NCBI GenBank assembly: GCA_037903355.1
Contig: JBAJFE010000026.1
Location: forward strand, 558,001-622,000
Reading direction: 5' to 3'
DNA: 64,000 nt
DNA from: Trichuris trichiura
Taxonomy: Eukaryota > Nematoda > Enoplea > Trichinellida > Trichuridae
A program made the position numbers and the translations under genes. The notes beneath the pieces are model-generated. The model saw only the letters and a program-made list of their open reading frames with translations. It did no database searches and was not told where the DNA came from. Shown here piece by piece: positions 23,844-35,067 of this stretch (position 1 is its first letter; the number at the start of each line of letters is the position of its first letter).

Positions 23844-26641
23844 TGTATGTTTTATATACAAAAATTAAATTTTATAAGTACGCGTACAAAGTGCACTATA
23901 ATGATACTAGAACTATTGGGTTCAGCTGACCTTGAACTAAATAATCAGCTCCTGTAAAGCCACCAGCTAAAATATCCACTCCGCCTGAGAGAGTCTGAAG
24001 CATTGAAGATAAAGGTCTAAGATTATCTTTACAGACACAAGCAGTTATACTTCCGCGTATTCGTTCAAGTTCTCTCTGCCTCATTCGACCAGCGAAACAC
24101 TTGTATTCCATCAAACCTGTAAACCTTTCAGTATGTGACGCGCCTCAGTATCCCGAATTTTAAAACCTTAATGATCAAGACATGAGGGCATAATCGTGAG
24201 AAGATATCTTGCTTGTAGAATTTCTGCTTTTGAAACTGCTAAATAAAGGATGCGCTTGAATCGTATAGGTACTCTTATACTGCGCCCTTGCAGCGGCTGA
24301 TTTTTTTTCCCGCTTCGCCTTTCGAAAATTATTCAGCGATGCATTAGCATAAATTATCGCAGCATAATTCAGAAATCGCTCAGCTCAGAGACGGCATTTA
24401 GTGTGCCGGCATAGAAGCTGTCCATAAACAAAACAAAACAATAAATTTTGAAAATGATATTGCTTGCAATTATTAAGTCCGAAGGCTTTATACGACCTTG
24501 TATTGCCCGTTTTTGGGGTTTTTGAAATCGTACCCAACAACCGCCCCGTTAACGGATGGATACGTATTTATTAAAAAAATGCCGGACAAAATCTCTCCAA
24601 TCAGACTATCATTTCATTAATAGAAAGTAGGTTTTATTCTCTTTTCTTTGCACCTTAACTTCTAATGTTGGCTTTTGAATAGCCCAATTTTTCATGTTTT
24701 TACATGTTTCGGAGTAAACTGTCTCTTTATAGTCTCCAATCGTCAATCGGAATGCAAAAAAATTCAGTTACGCGATACTTTGTAAAGTCTACAGAACAAC
24801 TTCATCCAGACGCACTCCGATCATAGAGTTTCGTCAGCGTTCATTGTAGCCCTTAGTTGAACGCTGGAAAAAGTGTCATACTAAAAAAGTGACGAAGCTG
24901 CTCAACGTACACTTTACGCACAAGCATTTTGGATTGCCAAGGGGAAGTGAGACGAAATTTGAAGCATCGCTTCATCACAGTACTGCAAAAAACTAAGCAA
25001 AAACGAAATAAAACAACAGTATGCATAGCTGAACTGCAATTTCAGAATGGCAGGTAGGTCAAGATTTAGTTGAGCGCTACTCTGCCCTTTTAAAGCTCCC
25101 ATAATTAATTTAAATTTTTTTTCTTGGAACACCAAAGGCAACTCGAAGAAAAGAAAGCCCATAAATGATAGTTCAATTGCCTAAATTATGCCGCGCTGAA
25201 CCTGCTTACAATAGAACAAATTCCGAACTAAACGAAGAAAGACCTTGAGAATCGATTAAACAACCGCCCACGTTGCATTAGCCGACTACAGTACTTCTTT
25301 TTTCTTTCTTTCCCGCAGCATTTCCACAAGCGAATTTTTTAAGCCCAAAATAAATCAAAAACCCCAATTGTATACGTCAATAATTTACTTGATTACTTGA
25401 TTAGTTAGCATTTTGCGAAGATGAAAAAGCTTTCGCGTAATTAGGCCGTTAAGCAAGCAATAAGGCAAAAATCTCAAAAACTTACCAGTTTACTTGAAAA
25501 TAAGTTATTTAGCAAAGCGAACCATTTTGATTACATAATAGTCCGCTATTTATGGACCCCGTCAAAATGCTCCGTAAAGACTTATCAGAACGCAGGTTAA
25601 GAATTGTTACAGTACTTTACATCCGACAGATTTCATCTCACAGGTAATTCATTATCCAACCGCCTGCAGAGTGCAACCTGTCTGGAGGATGTTGACAAGC
25701 GAACATCGCTATTTGTCAAGCGAACTGCATGCGCACCCAAAGGGTAGACTGTTGAAAGGCGCCGACGGTCACCGGCGGCGCCATGTTCTTTTAGCAACAG
25801 GGGTTGGAAACTTCTTCGCGTTGCCTCAGGTAAAGCTTAAAACCGTTTACGACAATTGTGGCAAGTTTGTCTGACGTCACTGATATTCCCGACGGCGATT
25901 GCATCAATTTCTTTTCGATGGCGAATACAGTCGACCGACGAGCGCGACCTGACGGCCGCCGGGCCGCCGAGATCAATTTAGGCTAAATGTCTTGAAAATT
26001 CGCTCTTCGACGAACTGCCGACGCCAGCGACTGTCCAAAGGAATGCGAACAATGCGCGGACGTCTCGCGAAGAGCATTCACGCAATACGGTTGCGTGGTT
26101 TAGCATTTTTCGCCACCAGCCAAGCCAACACAGCGTACGGAACTATTTCATTAGTCCTTTTTTAAGCTCGCTTCGAATTAAAGCTGCTGCGTAGGGGGGA
26201 AAGCGAAGGAAAGGTCGGGAAGAGACAGACACAACTTGCGACCAAGCAAAAATGGCGCGAATGGACCAAGTGCGTTGGCGGCAAAAAGCCATCGTCAACG
26301 GCGTTGTTGTGACGAACATGGAGCAAAAGGGGGCGTATGCACGAAACTGTAGCTACTACAAGTCGATGCCAATGACAAGAACGTAGGTTGGCTGAGGAAC
26401 GCCTGAGGGAAACGAGGAGGAGCATCACAGGATAGACAACCGGGTAGGACGGTCGATTAGGGTGTTCATTTTTGAATTCGGACGATGGTTAAGCGTCCGA
26501 GACGTACTGGACCACAAGGAAGGTGAAATGGGAAAAAACAGAATAGAAGAGAAGAGAATTTTCGTTCTCAGTATGCTGCAGATGCGGTGCACTACATCAT
26601 TTGAGTATGTAGCCGCCGCCATGCGCGATCCATTTGGAAAA
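23844..26641. other. Intergenic, no recognised gene
   Basis: A minus-strand frame at 23896-24114 (MEYKCFAGRMRQ...) is mildly protein-like but unplaced. The rest is AT-rich with runs of A and T. From about 25640 the G+C rises towards the neuropeptide locus. Confidence 0.4.
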
Positions 26642-27170
26642 TCAGCTACTGAGCCTTACTGTCCGCTTAACTGGCGGCACCAACTCCATTGCAGGAAAGA
26701 AGATTGCCAGACACGTGGTGAACAGATCGTTATCAAAACATTTGCTCCTAAAACAAAGTTTCCTTCACGCTTCGACGGCAAGCAATAACCCACCCATACG
26801 CAGGTGTGAATAATTAATTGATTTAACAAGCAACGACCAAAACATACTCAAAGTCGACGGAAGAAAGAAAAATCTTTACATTTAAATTGACCTTAGACGC
26901 GTACCTGCATTTGGCTCTCAGGTTTGGATCGGCATGGCGAAACATGTTGTGGCATTCGTCGCATATTCGATCCATCACAGCGTGCAGGGCTTCGTTTTTA
27001 TAAATTGGACAGTTGCCAACGGCCATACTGTCCCGGTTTCTGTCGACCACAGGTCGACCTCGAGCTGACACCCGGTATATGGAGTCGTAGGTTCTGGCGG
27101 CGCAAGACTTCAAAAGCAGCAACGCCAGCAGGGAAGGAATGACAACTGCAACCGCGGAATAACTGCCCAT
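26642..27170 (-). CDS. CHH/ITP-family neuropeptide precursor
   Basis: A small secreted peptide precursor of the crustacean hyperglycaemic hormone / ion transport peptide superfamily. Exon 1 is 27170-26905, exon 2 is 26747-26642 (TGA), joined in phase 2 between KC and R (donor AG|GTACGC, acceptor TTTTAG). The product is 123 aa. ATG 27170 gives a clear signal peptide (VVIPSLLALLLLKSCAA); an in-frame ATG further upstream at 27299 would place it internally, so it was not chosen. The mature region has exactly six cysteines: GNC, DRICDEC (two), AKC, SKC and TTC. The spacing and the DRICDECHNMF core are diagnostic of the family, whose members fold with three disulfides. In arthropods these hormones control sugar, ion balance and moulting. 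Function in nematodes is not established. The C-terminal tail (LVPPVKRTVRLSS) has a KR dibasic site that could be trimmed. Confidence 0.87.
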
Positions 27171-27305
27171 GGCGGTTGGTGCAATTTCACAGAAATCGCT
27201 ACGACAACGGATAGACGCGTTGTTGTAATATGCAATTCTGCAATGCAAGTACAATGTAAGCACGGCAAGCGCAACGGAATGCGAAGCGAAATTCGTCAAA
27301 TGTGA

Positions 27306-27696
27306 ATGGACGACCTAAGGGGCGCGCCACTAGCCCTTAGCAGACCCATCTCGTTGGTCTTACAAAAAAATAATCCATTTGCGGCCAAAATGCGAGCGCA
27401 ACCCCTGCATGGTCAAATTAATGCCAACAGACTGCCGCAACAAGAGTGGACCGATCGAACCGACCGCTTGGATCTTCCACTGTCGAAATTGAGCACATTC
27501 AAAAGAGAACGCATTAAAGCGCCACCGCCGCTGACGCCCACGCCACGCAGTCTGGCCGTTCGTACAATGGTCACCTTAGGCGAGTCGCCCAATGACCGCC
27601 GCAAAGGAATTCCGACAATTCGGTTGGAACGTCGTCACCGACTTGACACTAAACGGCCGGACAATCGTCGCTGTCATACCTTATTTGTCAACAAGA
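27306..27696 (+). CDS. Possible first exon of an unrecognised gene
   Basis: A 130-codon open stretch begins at ATG 27306, 136 bp from the divergently transcribed neuropeptide start, and runs to a strong donor (AAAG|GTATGT) near 27696. The translation is rich in Arg, Pro and Leu (for example KAPPPLTPTPRSLAVR, RKGIPTIRLERR). I recognise no domain. The region is richer in G+C than its surroundings, where long frames arise by chance more easily, so this may be promoter DNA of the neuropeptide gene. Later frames at 29085-29435 and 29432-29815 could be further exons but show no continuity. Confidence 0.3.
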
Positions 27697-30600
27697 AAGG
27701 TATGTCCAGCGGGTGTAAAGCGCTTCCGGTGATTGAAGGAAGCCATTTTTGTCGTATGCAAATGAGAATAAGGCTACCTTGGGTGGCACAATAGCTTTAC
27801 AATAGCCGACTCTCTTTCTCTCTCTTCCTAACGCAGTTACAAATGGACGAAATAGAAAGACCGGCTGGAAATGGGCGGGCTTTCCCGAGCGCTTGAAAAA
27901 GCGTTGCAGAAAAGGAGAAAACACGTAGCGGACCACCGCGAACGAACAGCGGACAATACGGCCAGTACTTCTCCATTTTATAAGGCGTAGCTGTTTGGCT
28001 GACGTCGTCAGCGGATATTAAATAGCTGAAGAGGGTAATTATGCTCCGTCTTTCGCTTTGGTCGGTACAAATTAGGTGGTCGAGTGCTTCAATTCGACCA
28101 GGCTAAATGTCAGCCGCTGTCTGAACAAACAAACGACACCCATTGGTTGTCCGGAACGAAAGATCAAGCTTGATACAATCTCAAAGCTACGAAGGTTACT
28201 CAAGGGATCGACACTTGCTTTTACAATGCTGACAGGCTGCTCAAAGGGATGCAAATGTGAGGAGAAGGAAGTTAGTTGAACAAAGCGACTACATTCCGCA
28301 CGAATACATGCACTCACAGCAAGAAAAGCCAGTCGGATCTGCTCAGGGTGACCAGGACGACTGTCAGCAAAGATAGGTGTTAAGAGGATGTCGACAGACC
28401 GGAGAAAACACCTTCGCTAGTCCACAAGTATACAGAGTGACTACGAAGTCAAGTGACCTGCCGTCTGTATCGAGCAAGTCTCCAACGGCCGGCTCCAACG
28501 CGTAGAGACTGCATTGCTGTCATTCTTGACCTCGATTGTTGAGTGGGCGAAAAAAAACTTTTTAAGGTCGTGGCAGGCGACAAGAGGCACTCTTCACTGG
28601 TGGCCACCGACTGAATCGTATTCCGTAGTCCACTTTTTTGCGTATATCCCTTTTATTGATGGCTGAAAGTCCCGCGCTTAACGCCGACGGATTTAGCCCG
28701 CGTGGAACGCTACTCCATCCACCACTGTGGTTGGCCTACGAACCCTCCGTATGCAGAGACAACAATGTGTTTATGAATTCCTTCGAGCGAGCATATGTCG
28801 CATATTTCCGGTGACATACGGACATGCCATGCAACAGGCAATTGCATAAGCAGCCAGTCATTGTAATCTACAAAATCAGTGACGAAACAGACGCCGACTA
28901 CAGAATGTCGTCGCGTAACACTTGTTCGTCCTATGAAGTCTGACGAGAAAGGAATGCAGTCCACTTTGTGGATTGGCCAAACTTGTACGCGCGCATCGAG
29001 CAGCCGCAAGAGCTAAACAACGTCTAGGCGCCGTTACATCACTGCCGCGCTTCTAAGGCACTTTAAAACGAAATATCCTCCTCATTGCGCGAGCGGAGTC
29101 GATTGAAGCGATGGCCAGTTTTGGGTCCATTGATTTGCCGTTTAGTTTGCAAATGTCATTGCAAAGTCGCCAAGGGCCAATGCAACAACAGGCTGTTCAC
29201 GTGCCCAAGAAATGGAAAGCATAACGACCTGAGCGGAGCGTCAGGAGCTGTCAGCGCACAATTTTATGGCGATCGCCCCGGGAGATCAACGAGCCTTTTC
29301 GGTCAAAGTGATTTGTTCCTTTGGACGCCAACAATGAGCGCTCTTAGCGACAAGTTTTTGAGGCCGCCAAACGGTGACAAGCTGGATTTTTTGGCGCCTC
29401 AAAGTCCGTCAGTCGGAGGACATCCACCCGAATGAGGGTTGAAAAGCGTAGGCTGCCACCTGACGCGACGCGCAAACCGGTAGAAAATTTGGCCCATAGC
29501 ATCGGTACAGCGTATAACGTCTCCTATGCCGAAAGGACTCTGCCGGCCTTCGCCAAACTCGATGAAAGACGAGTCCAGTCGGAAAGAAATGTTTCCAAAG
29601 TAATTCGGCAAAAACCGTACTCTTTTTTCTACCCGAAAAATATATGCTCAACCAATAGTGGGTTAAATCTTAAGGGTTACCACCTACGCTCCTTCCTGTC
29701 AACTCAAAAGGAATCGTACAACACAAATACTGCGACCTTCAAGTTTTACGCATGCTGCTGCTGCTCCTACCGGATGCATATTAACAGTGACGACAAGTTT
29801 TCCAACTTTCAGTAACAAATCGGGCCTCCATTGCAGCCCACAGTGCTATACGACTGCGGGCATAAAGTCTATGAAATATCTTGCCTGCCTTAGGGAAAAT
29901 TTAAATATGGAAATCAGCTTAACTTAAAAATTTCATTAATTTCCAACTAGTTGAGCGCGCCTACGGATTTCTGAAAAGATTGCTTGCATGGCAAGGTCCT
30001 TTTCTCCTTCTCTATGCAAGGCGAATGCTTAACCGGTTGGATATTTTGAAGCTGGCATGAGCTGATGATTTGACGGCGCCTAAAAAGTTACTTTGTCTGA
30101 CGCTTTGCGTTCAGTCAGCTCGATCGAACGGTTTTAGCCATTAATGGGCAGTGTCAGATTGACACTGTTCGCCAATGAGAGCTTTAATCGAATAGACCTT
30201 CTTTCCAACTAATTCATTCATCAAAGGCACTCATCAAAGCCGGCGGGGCGCTTAACTATAGCTTAAACGGCGCATAGTCAATTGGCCTACGATGTCGAGA
30301 AATGTGAATGGGAATGAATTCGAAGTAATCTGCGCCTACGGAAACTATTGGATAGCTTCAAGGAGTTTCTGTGAATGCGCTGAAAGGCCGCTTTCCTATT
30401 AATTCAAAGAATATGTGAATATTCGCGGTTCAATGCAACGATTGTCACTGTTACGTGGGGGAACGTTTTTTTTATCTTTTTCAGCTTACAAAAATGGACA
30501 GCCGATTGACCGCGCAAATTGCCACAATTCTTCTGACTTCCTAGCCTTCAATGCGCAATTGAACCTAATAAAAAACAGTGACGCAAAATTGCTCCACTTG

Positions 30601-32927
30601 AAAAACTGAAATTTAAATTTTATCCTTACGATCAATGGAGCTTACATTTTATCATCTGAAACTATTTAATACGTAAATTTTTAAAAGACGCTTACTCAAG
30701 ACGTAATGCGATAATTATATTTTCAGTTCGTCTCGCTTTGCAAACTAATTCGAGAAGCAGCAGCAGCTTATGCAAATAATCATTGTAGCAAAAAATTAGC
30801 AAATTTAAAAAATTATTTTTCCCTCAATTTCAACTGCTCGTAAAAGTACGAATGGTTGAGTAAAATCTGCCTTGAATGCTGACGGCGTAGAAATGTTAAA
30901 AAGACCGTTTGAATATAGGCAAGAAATAGTAGAAATGCCGCTTATGAAAAAAAAGACGGAGAAATTGGAATAATTAAATTTATGCCTCCTTGGAGGCAAC
31001 GAATGCTCGCAAAGGGTTGCCGCTAATAAAACTTAGCAAGCTGGGGAACCATTTCCGTTTTTCCCAGCTTACATTTGATTGATCCATTTAGGCTTGACGA
31101 TTTCGCATTGTAAAGCATCCAATTGCGTCAGGTGAAAAATGTACCCGCTGTTGCTTAAATTATTTTTAGCTAGTCTATTTCGAAAGATCTGAATTTCTTC
31201 AACTTTTTCATTCATTTGCCTTGAAAATATCAAGTCACTGCGGCCAATAAAAATTCATTAGCCTAATCTGCAATTCCATTTATTGCCCTCAATTATTTTT
31301 GCCTAAATTGCGCAGGTGATTTTTTCAACGCAGACTTCATGGCTACCATGAAGACCTAATCGCATTCCTATTTTGGCTTGGAAGAGACGCTTCGTTAAAG
31401 TGCTGCATAGCTGACTCACGCGGCTGACAGCGGCTTGAATAATGGAAATTGTTGCAACTGCTTTGTTCTAACACAAGCGGTTATTCAATATATTTACTTA
31501 AAGTCGATCCCTTTATGCGTAACTACCGCAACTGTGAGTACAATGCTGACGTGAACTGTAATGTGCGTCATATTATTATGAAATCCCGCATCTTCAATTT
31601 TGGAAACGTATGCTTCATACTCCTATGGCATATGTTTGTGTACTGCAGTATTTGTTACTAATAATAACAATAATAGAACGCGGAAGCGAGAGAAAGGACG
31701 TTCACAGAAAAAAAAATCAAAGTCCTAAAACCGCTTTCAACAAAACAGTAATTGAAAATGTTCCAAAATATAAGGAAAATATCTCGTTTACAAAGATAAA
31801 ATTAATTAACATAGCATTACCATTATTCTTAACTTTTGGAAGATAATATTTCCATATAAGCGCATAGGACAGCATCTTTAGATTTGCCAAGTTGAACAAT
31901 CTATAGCAGATCATTTCGGAAAGTCAAAGCAGCTTAAAGGTTTGTTACGGACTGACGTTATTTCCGCAAACTCGTTATATTACAACGTGACGTCTACACA
32001 TCAGTAATTAAGGGTTTTTGTACAGCTGAATTATCTATATGCGCAATGTGCATCTGAGTCAGCTGTATCCATTCAGACTTAAAGATTTCATTTGCTGATT
32101 TTTGCGACAATCAAAGACTGTTCAGGAAACCATGAAACATTTCTAATTTCATAAATTTTCCAGATGTTGCAAGTCTCATTTTAGCGGATACGGTAAATGC
32201 ATAAACGCTTCATAAAAGAAAACGGTTAGCAACGGTCACAGGGATCAAATGTAATTCAACAGCTAAGGTACTTGGTCGCCTGCAGTCCTTAAAAGTCCAA
32301 ACGGTTTGATTTTCAGTCCGCTTGAGGAAATTGGCAGCTCAAAGATGCATAATCATTTTATCGTCTTCCTGAGAGAAAAAAATTTAACATTTTCCTTCGC
32401 CTGCATTATTCACAAAATGCATAGCATTAGGCGCTCGAGTACGCATGTCTTACTCGAGAAAGGAAAACATTGTATGATAGAGCGAAAGGACAAAAAAGAA
32501 AGGATGAGCATAGCTAACCGCTACTTCATCATGGCAGGAGCGTATATGTGCAAGACAGAGAAACATAACACATAATAATGCCGGAAATATTAAAGACTAT
32601 ATTTTTTCAATAGGTCAGCTCATTCGGTGTTTGTTGTCTATAGCAACTTTAGTAAGATTTTTCAGATCTTCCTCAAAGGGAAGAGATAATGGAATCAGAA
32701 AATGAAATGATACCGCCTACGCAGTACTATATGTTAACCATAGTTCGAAAGGCGGTCAAAATAAAATTCCACAGTATGTTTAGGGATAATGGATTGACAA
32801 GATCAAACGCATACACAGAGATTAGTTTACTGAGAGCTTTGCCTGTTTGATCATTGTCGTTTGATAAACCAACTTAATAACATTGAGCACAGCGGAATTA
32901 ACGTGTTCAAGAAAGGATTTGATTGCA
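27697..32927. other. No recognised gene; G+C-richer island to about 29500, then AT-rich
   Basis: Between 27700 and 29500 several medium frames overlap on both strands (28710-29009 minus, 29085-29435 plus, 29432-29815 plus), none with a known motif. From about 29800 to 32900 the sequence is AT-rich with only short frames. Nothing else is supportable. Confidence 0.35.
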
Positions 32928-33461
32928 TTAACGTTGTGAAAGCCAAATAACGTTTTCTAAGAAAAGTATTTCAACGAGACGAGACTCCCATCGTAGTTTT
33001 AAATTAAGCGAACAAAAACATTGCATCATTCGCTTTATTATACCCAATGCTTTCATTAAAAAATCTAAGGCCAAATGCGTGCATTCTTTAAGCAATGCCG
33101 AAACTACAATCGTGCTAATTAAAATAAACATTTCTGATTTTCGCCTAGCAACAAAGCAGTAGCTTCTGAAACAAAAAATTAATGTTTCAAAATAAAAAGC
33201 AACACCAACAAAGCAACATCCGTAAAAAAATGCGACAAAACCGAAAGGAAATGTGCGCGAGAAAAATAAAGTGATCTTCCTTAATCGTTTCGTAGTGAAA
33301 ATATTTGCATGCAGCATCTGTTTGACAAACTCCCACAAAAGGTATTGGCGCCTTCTGCTAAACAGCTTTTTAAGCAATAAATAGTCGCGGATTTCCCCGA
33401 TATCAGCAAACAGCTGAAAATCTTCACTGATAACCCTTCCTCCGGAATGATAACAAATCAT
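32928..33461 (-). CDS. Uncharacterised hydrophobic open reading frame, 177 aa
   Basis: A single uninterrupted frame from ATG 33461 to its stop at 32928, unusually long for this AT-rich stretch. It contains two strongly hydrophobic segments (around PFGFVAFFYGCCFVGVAFYF and MFILISTIVVSALL) separated by basic residues, so it could be a two- or three-pass membrane protein. It overlaps the start codon of the first lipase on the opposite strand by 15 bp, so the two could share promoter sequence. No family resemblance was recognised; chance remains possible. Confidence 0.3.
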   Translation of the reverse strand: MICYHSGGRVISEDFQLFADIGEIRDYLLLKKLFSRRRQYLLWEFVKQMLHANIFTTKRLRKITLFFSRTFPFGFVAFFYGCCFVGVAFYFETLIFCFRSYCFVARRKSEMFILISTIVVSALLKECTHLALDFLMKALGIIKRMMQCFCSLNLKLRWESRLVEILFLENVIWLSQR

Positions 33462-35067
33462 TACTATATTACAGCTATTTTGACGGCACTTTTGGGTAGT
33501 ACACAGCAGCTACAATCGCGAAATGGAGAAGAATACATGAACACTGTACAATATTAAAAGTATGTGTTTAATAGTTGCACAACTTATTGTTCTTTCTTAT
33601 AGTGTGATATTATTCGATTGCGCGGCTATGAGTGTACGGAGCATGCAGTAATCACGAAAGATGCATACATTTTAACAATGCATCGATTATCCCTTAAACA
33701 ACGCTGCGAAACGAAAAAACTCGGAAGACCAATTATTCTACAGCACGGGCTATTGCAGTCTTCAATTCATTGGGTCATTAATTATGCAAATCAAAGCCTA
33801 GGTAACAACGTAAGACAAATGCTGCGCCATTAGAATGTACGTAAGATATTTAGGCTTCCTACTGGCTGACGCGGGTTACGATGTTTGGCTTGGAAATATT
33901 CGAGGAAACATTTATTCAAAAGGGCACCTTTTCTTCAGCTCACGTTCGAAGGAATATTGGAGTTTCACGTAGGTGTCCTAAGGCAAAGCTGATTTAAATT
34001 TTTGTAAACGACATATATTGGTTTGATTCAGCTTCGATCAAATGGCTGAATACGATTTGCCGGCAATGGTCGAATACGTACTTCATGTGACAAATCATTC
34101 TTCGCTGGACTACGTTGGCCACTCGCAAGGTACCCTTATAGGGTTTGCCTGCTTTTCTGAAAAGCCTGATTGGGCGCGAAAAAGGGTCTCCCACCGCAAC
34201 CTATCTGAATACGCATATATGCTAAAGAGCATTTTCAGATTAGAAGTTTCCATGCTTTTGCACCAGTCGCTTACGTGGGGCATACAAGGACCATTCTAAG
34301 ACGCCTTCGACCTTTCTTTCGATTAGTCAATGTAATCACTAGAAGCTGATCAGATAATTTATTTTTTGATAACTTGTCATTTAGTGGATGCTAAAGCATT
34401 CCCGTAACGAGATTTTGGCAAACACAGAGGGTGTAAAATGGGTTGCTAAGAAGATTTGCAAAAGAAAGACAGTTCGTATTTGTGAAATACTTCTTCACTG
34501 CTTGGGAGGCTACGAACCCAGAAACGTGAACGCGGTATAAACGGACAACTATTGCTAATCTGTGCGGGATATTCACTGTTTCAGAGCAGATTGTCAGTTT
34601 ACCTTAGTCATTATCCGGCTGGCACATCGACGCTGAACATTGCACACTTCGGCCAAGTATGTAAGCTAACGCGCAACTTGTAAAATTGGTCAACTTTCAA
34701 TGTAGCTCATTACAAGCCACAGAATGCAAAAATTTGACTACGGCCCTGAAGGAAACTTGATCCATTACAACCAGGTATATCTAACAAGTTCCAGACCTGC
34801 TGAACTTTAAAACTCCATATTACGTAGGAAGATCCACCTCAGTACCATCCCGAAAGAAGCCGTGTACCAACTGCTCTCTATTGGGGTACAAACGATGTTC
34901 TCAGCGTTGAAAGGGACGTTGCGCGGCTTATCACTATAACTCGTAACGAGCTAGGACTTTACCGCTACACAAATACTGAGCATGTGGACTTTATGTGGGG
35001 TCTGAACATGATTGACGCTGCTTATGGGCAGCTGATGAGAATTCTCTCAGAACTGAAAGCGTGCTGA
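33447..35067 (+). CDS. Acid lipase (lysosomal/gastric lipase family), copy A
   Basis: Secreted or lysosomal alpha/beta-hydrolase that cleaves cholesteryl esters and triglycerides in its better known relatives (LIPA, LIPF, nematode lipl). Nine exons with consistent GT/AG and phase: 33447-33545, 33603-33801, 33854-33968, 34032-34185, 34239-34331, 34385-34534, 34585-34656, 34706-34774 and 34828-35067 (TGA). The product is 396 aa, the normal family length. The first exon encodes a signal peptide (YYITAILTALLGSTQQ). Motifs: LQHGLLQSS (oxyanion region), ADAGYDVWLGNIRGN, FDQMAEYDLPA, nucleophile elbow GHSQGT, Asp in LYWGTNDVLS, and His in NTEHVDFMWG, giving an intact Ser-Asp-His triad. AATAAA at 35113. 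A paralogue lies 2.5 kb downstream in the same orientation. Confidence 0.93.
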
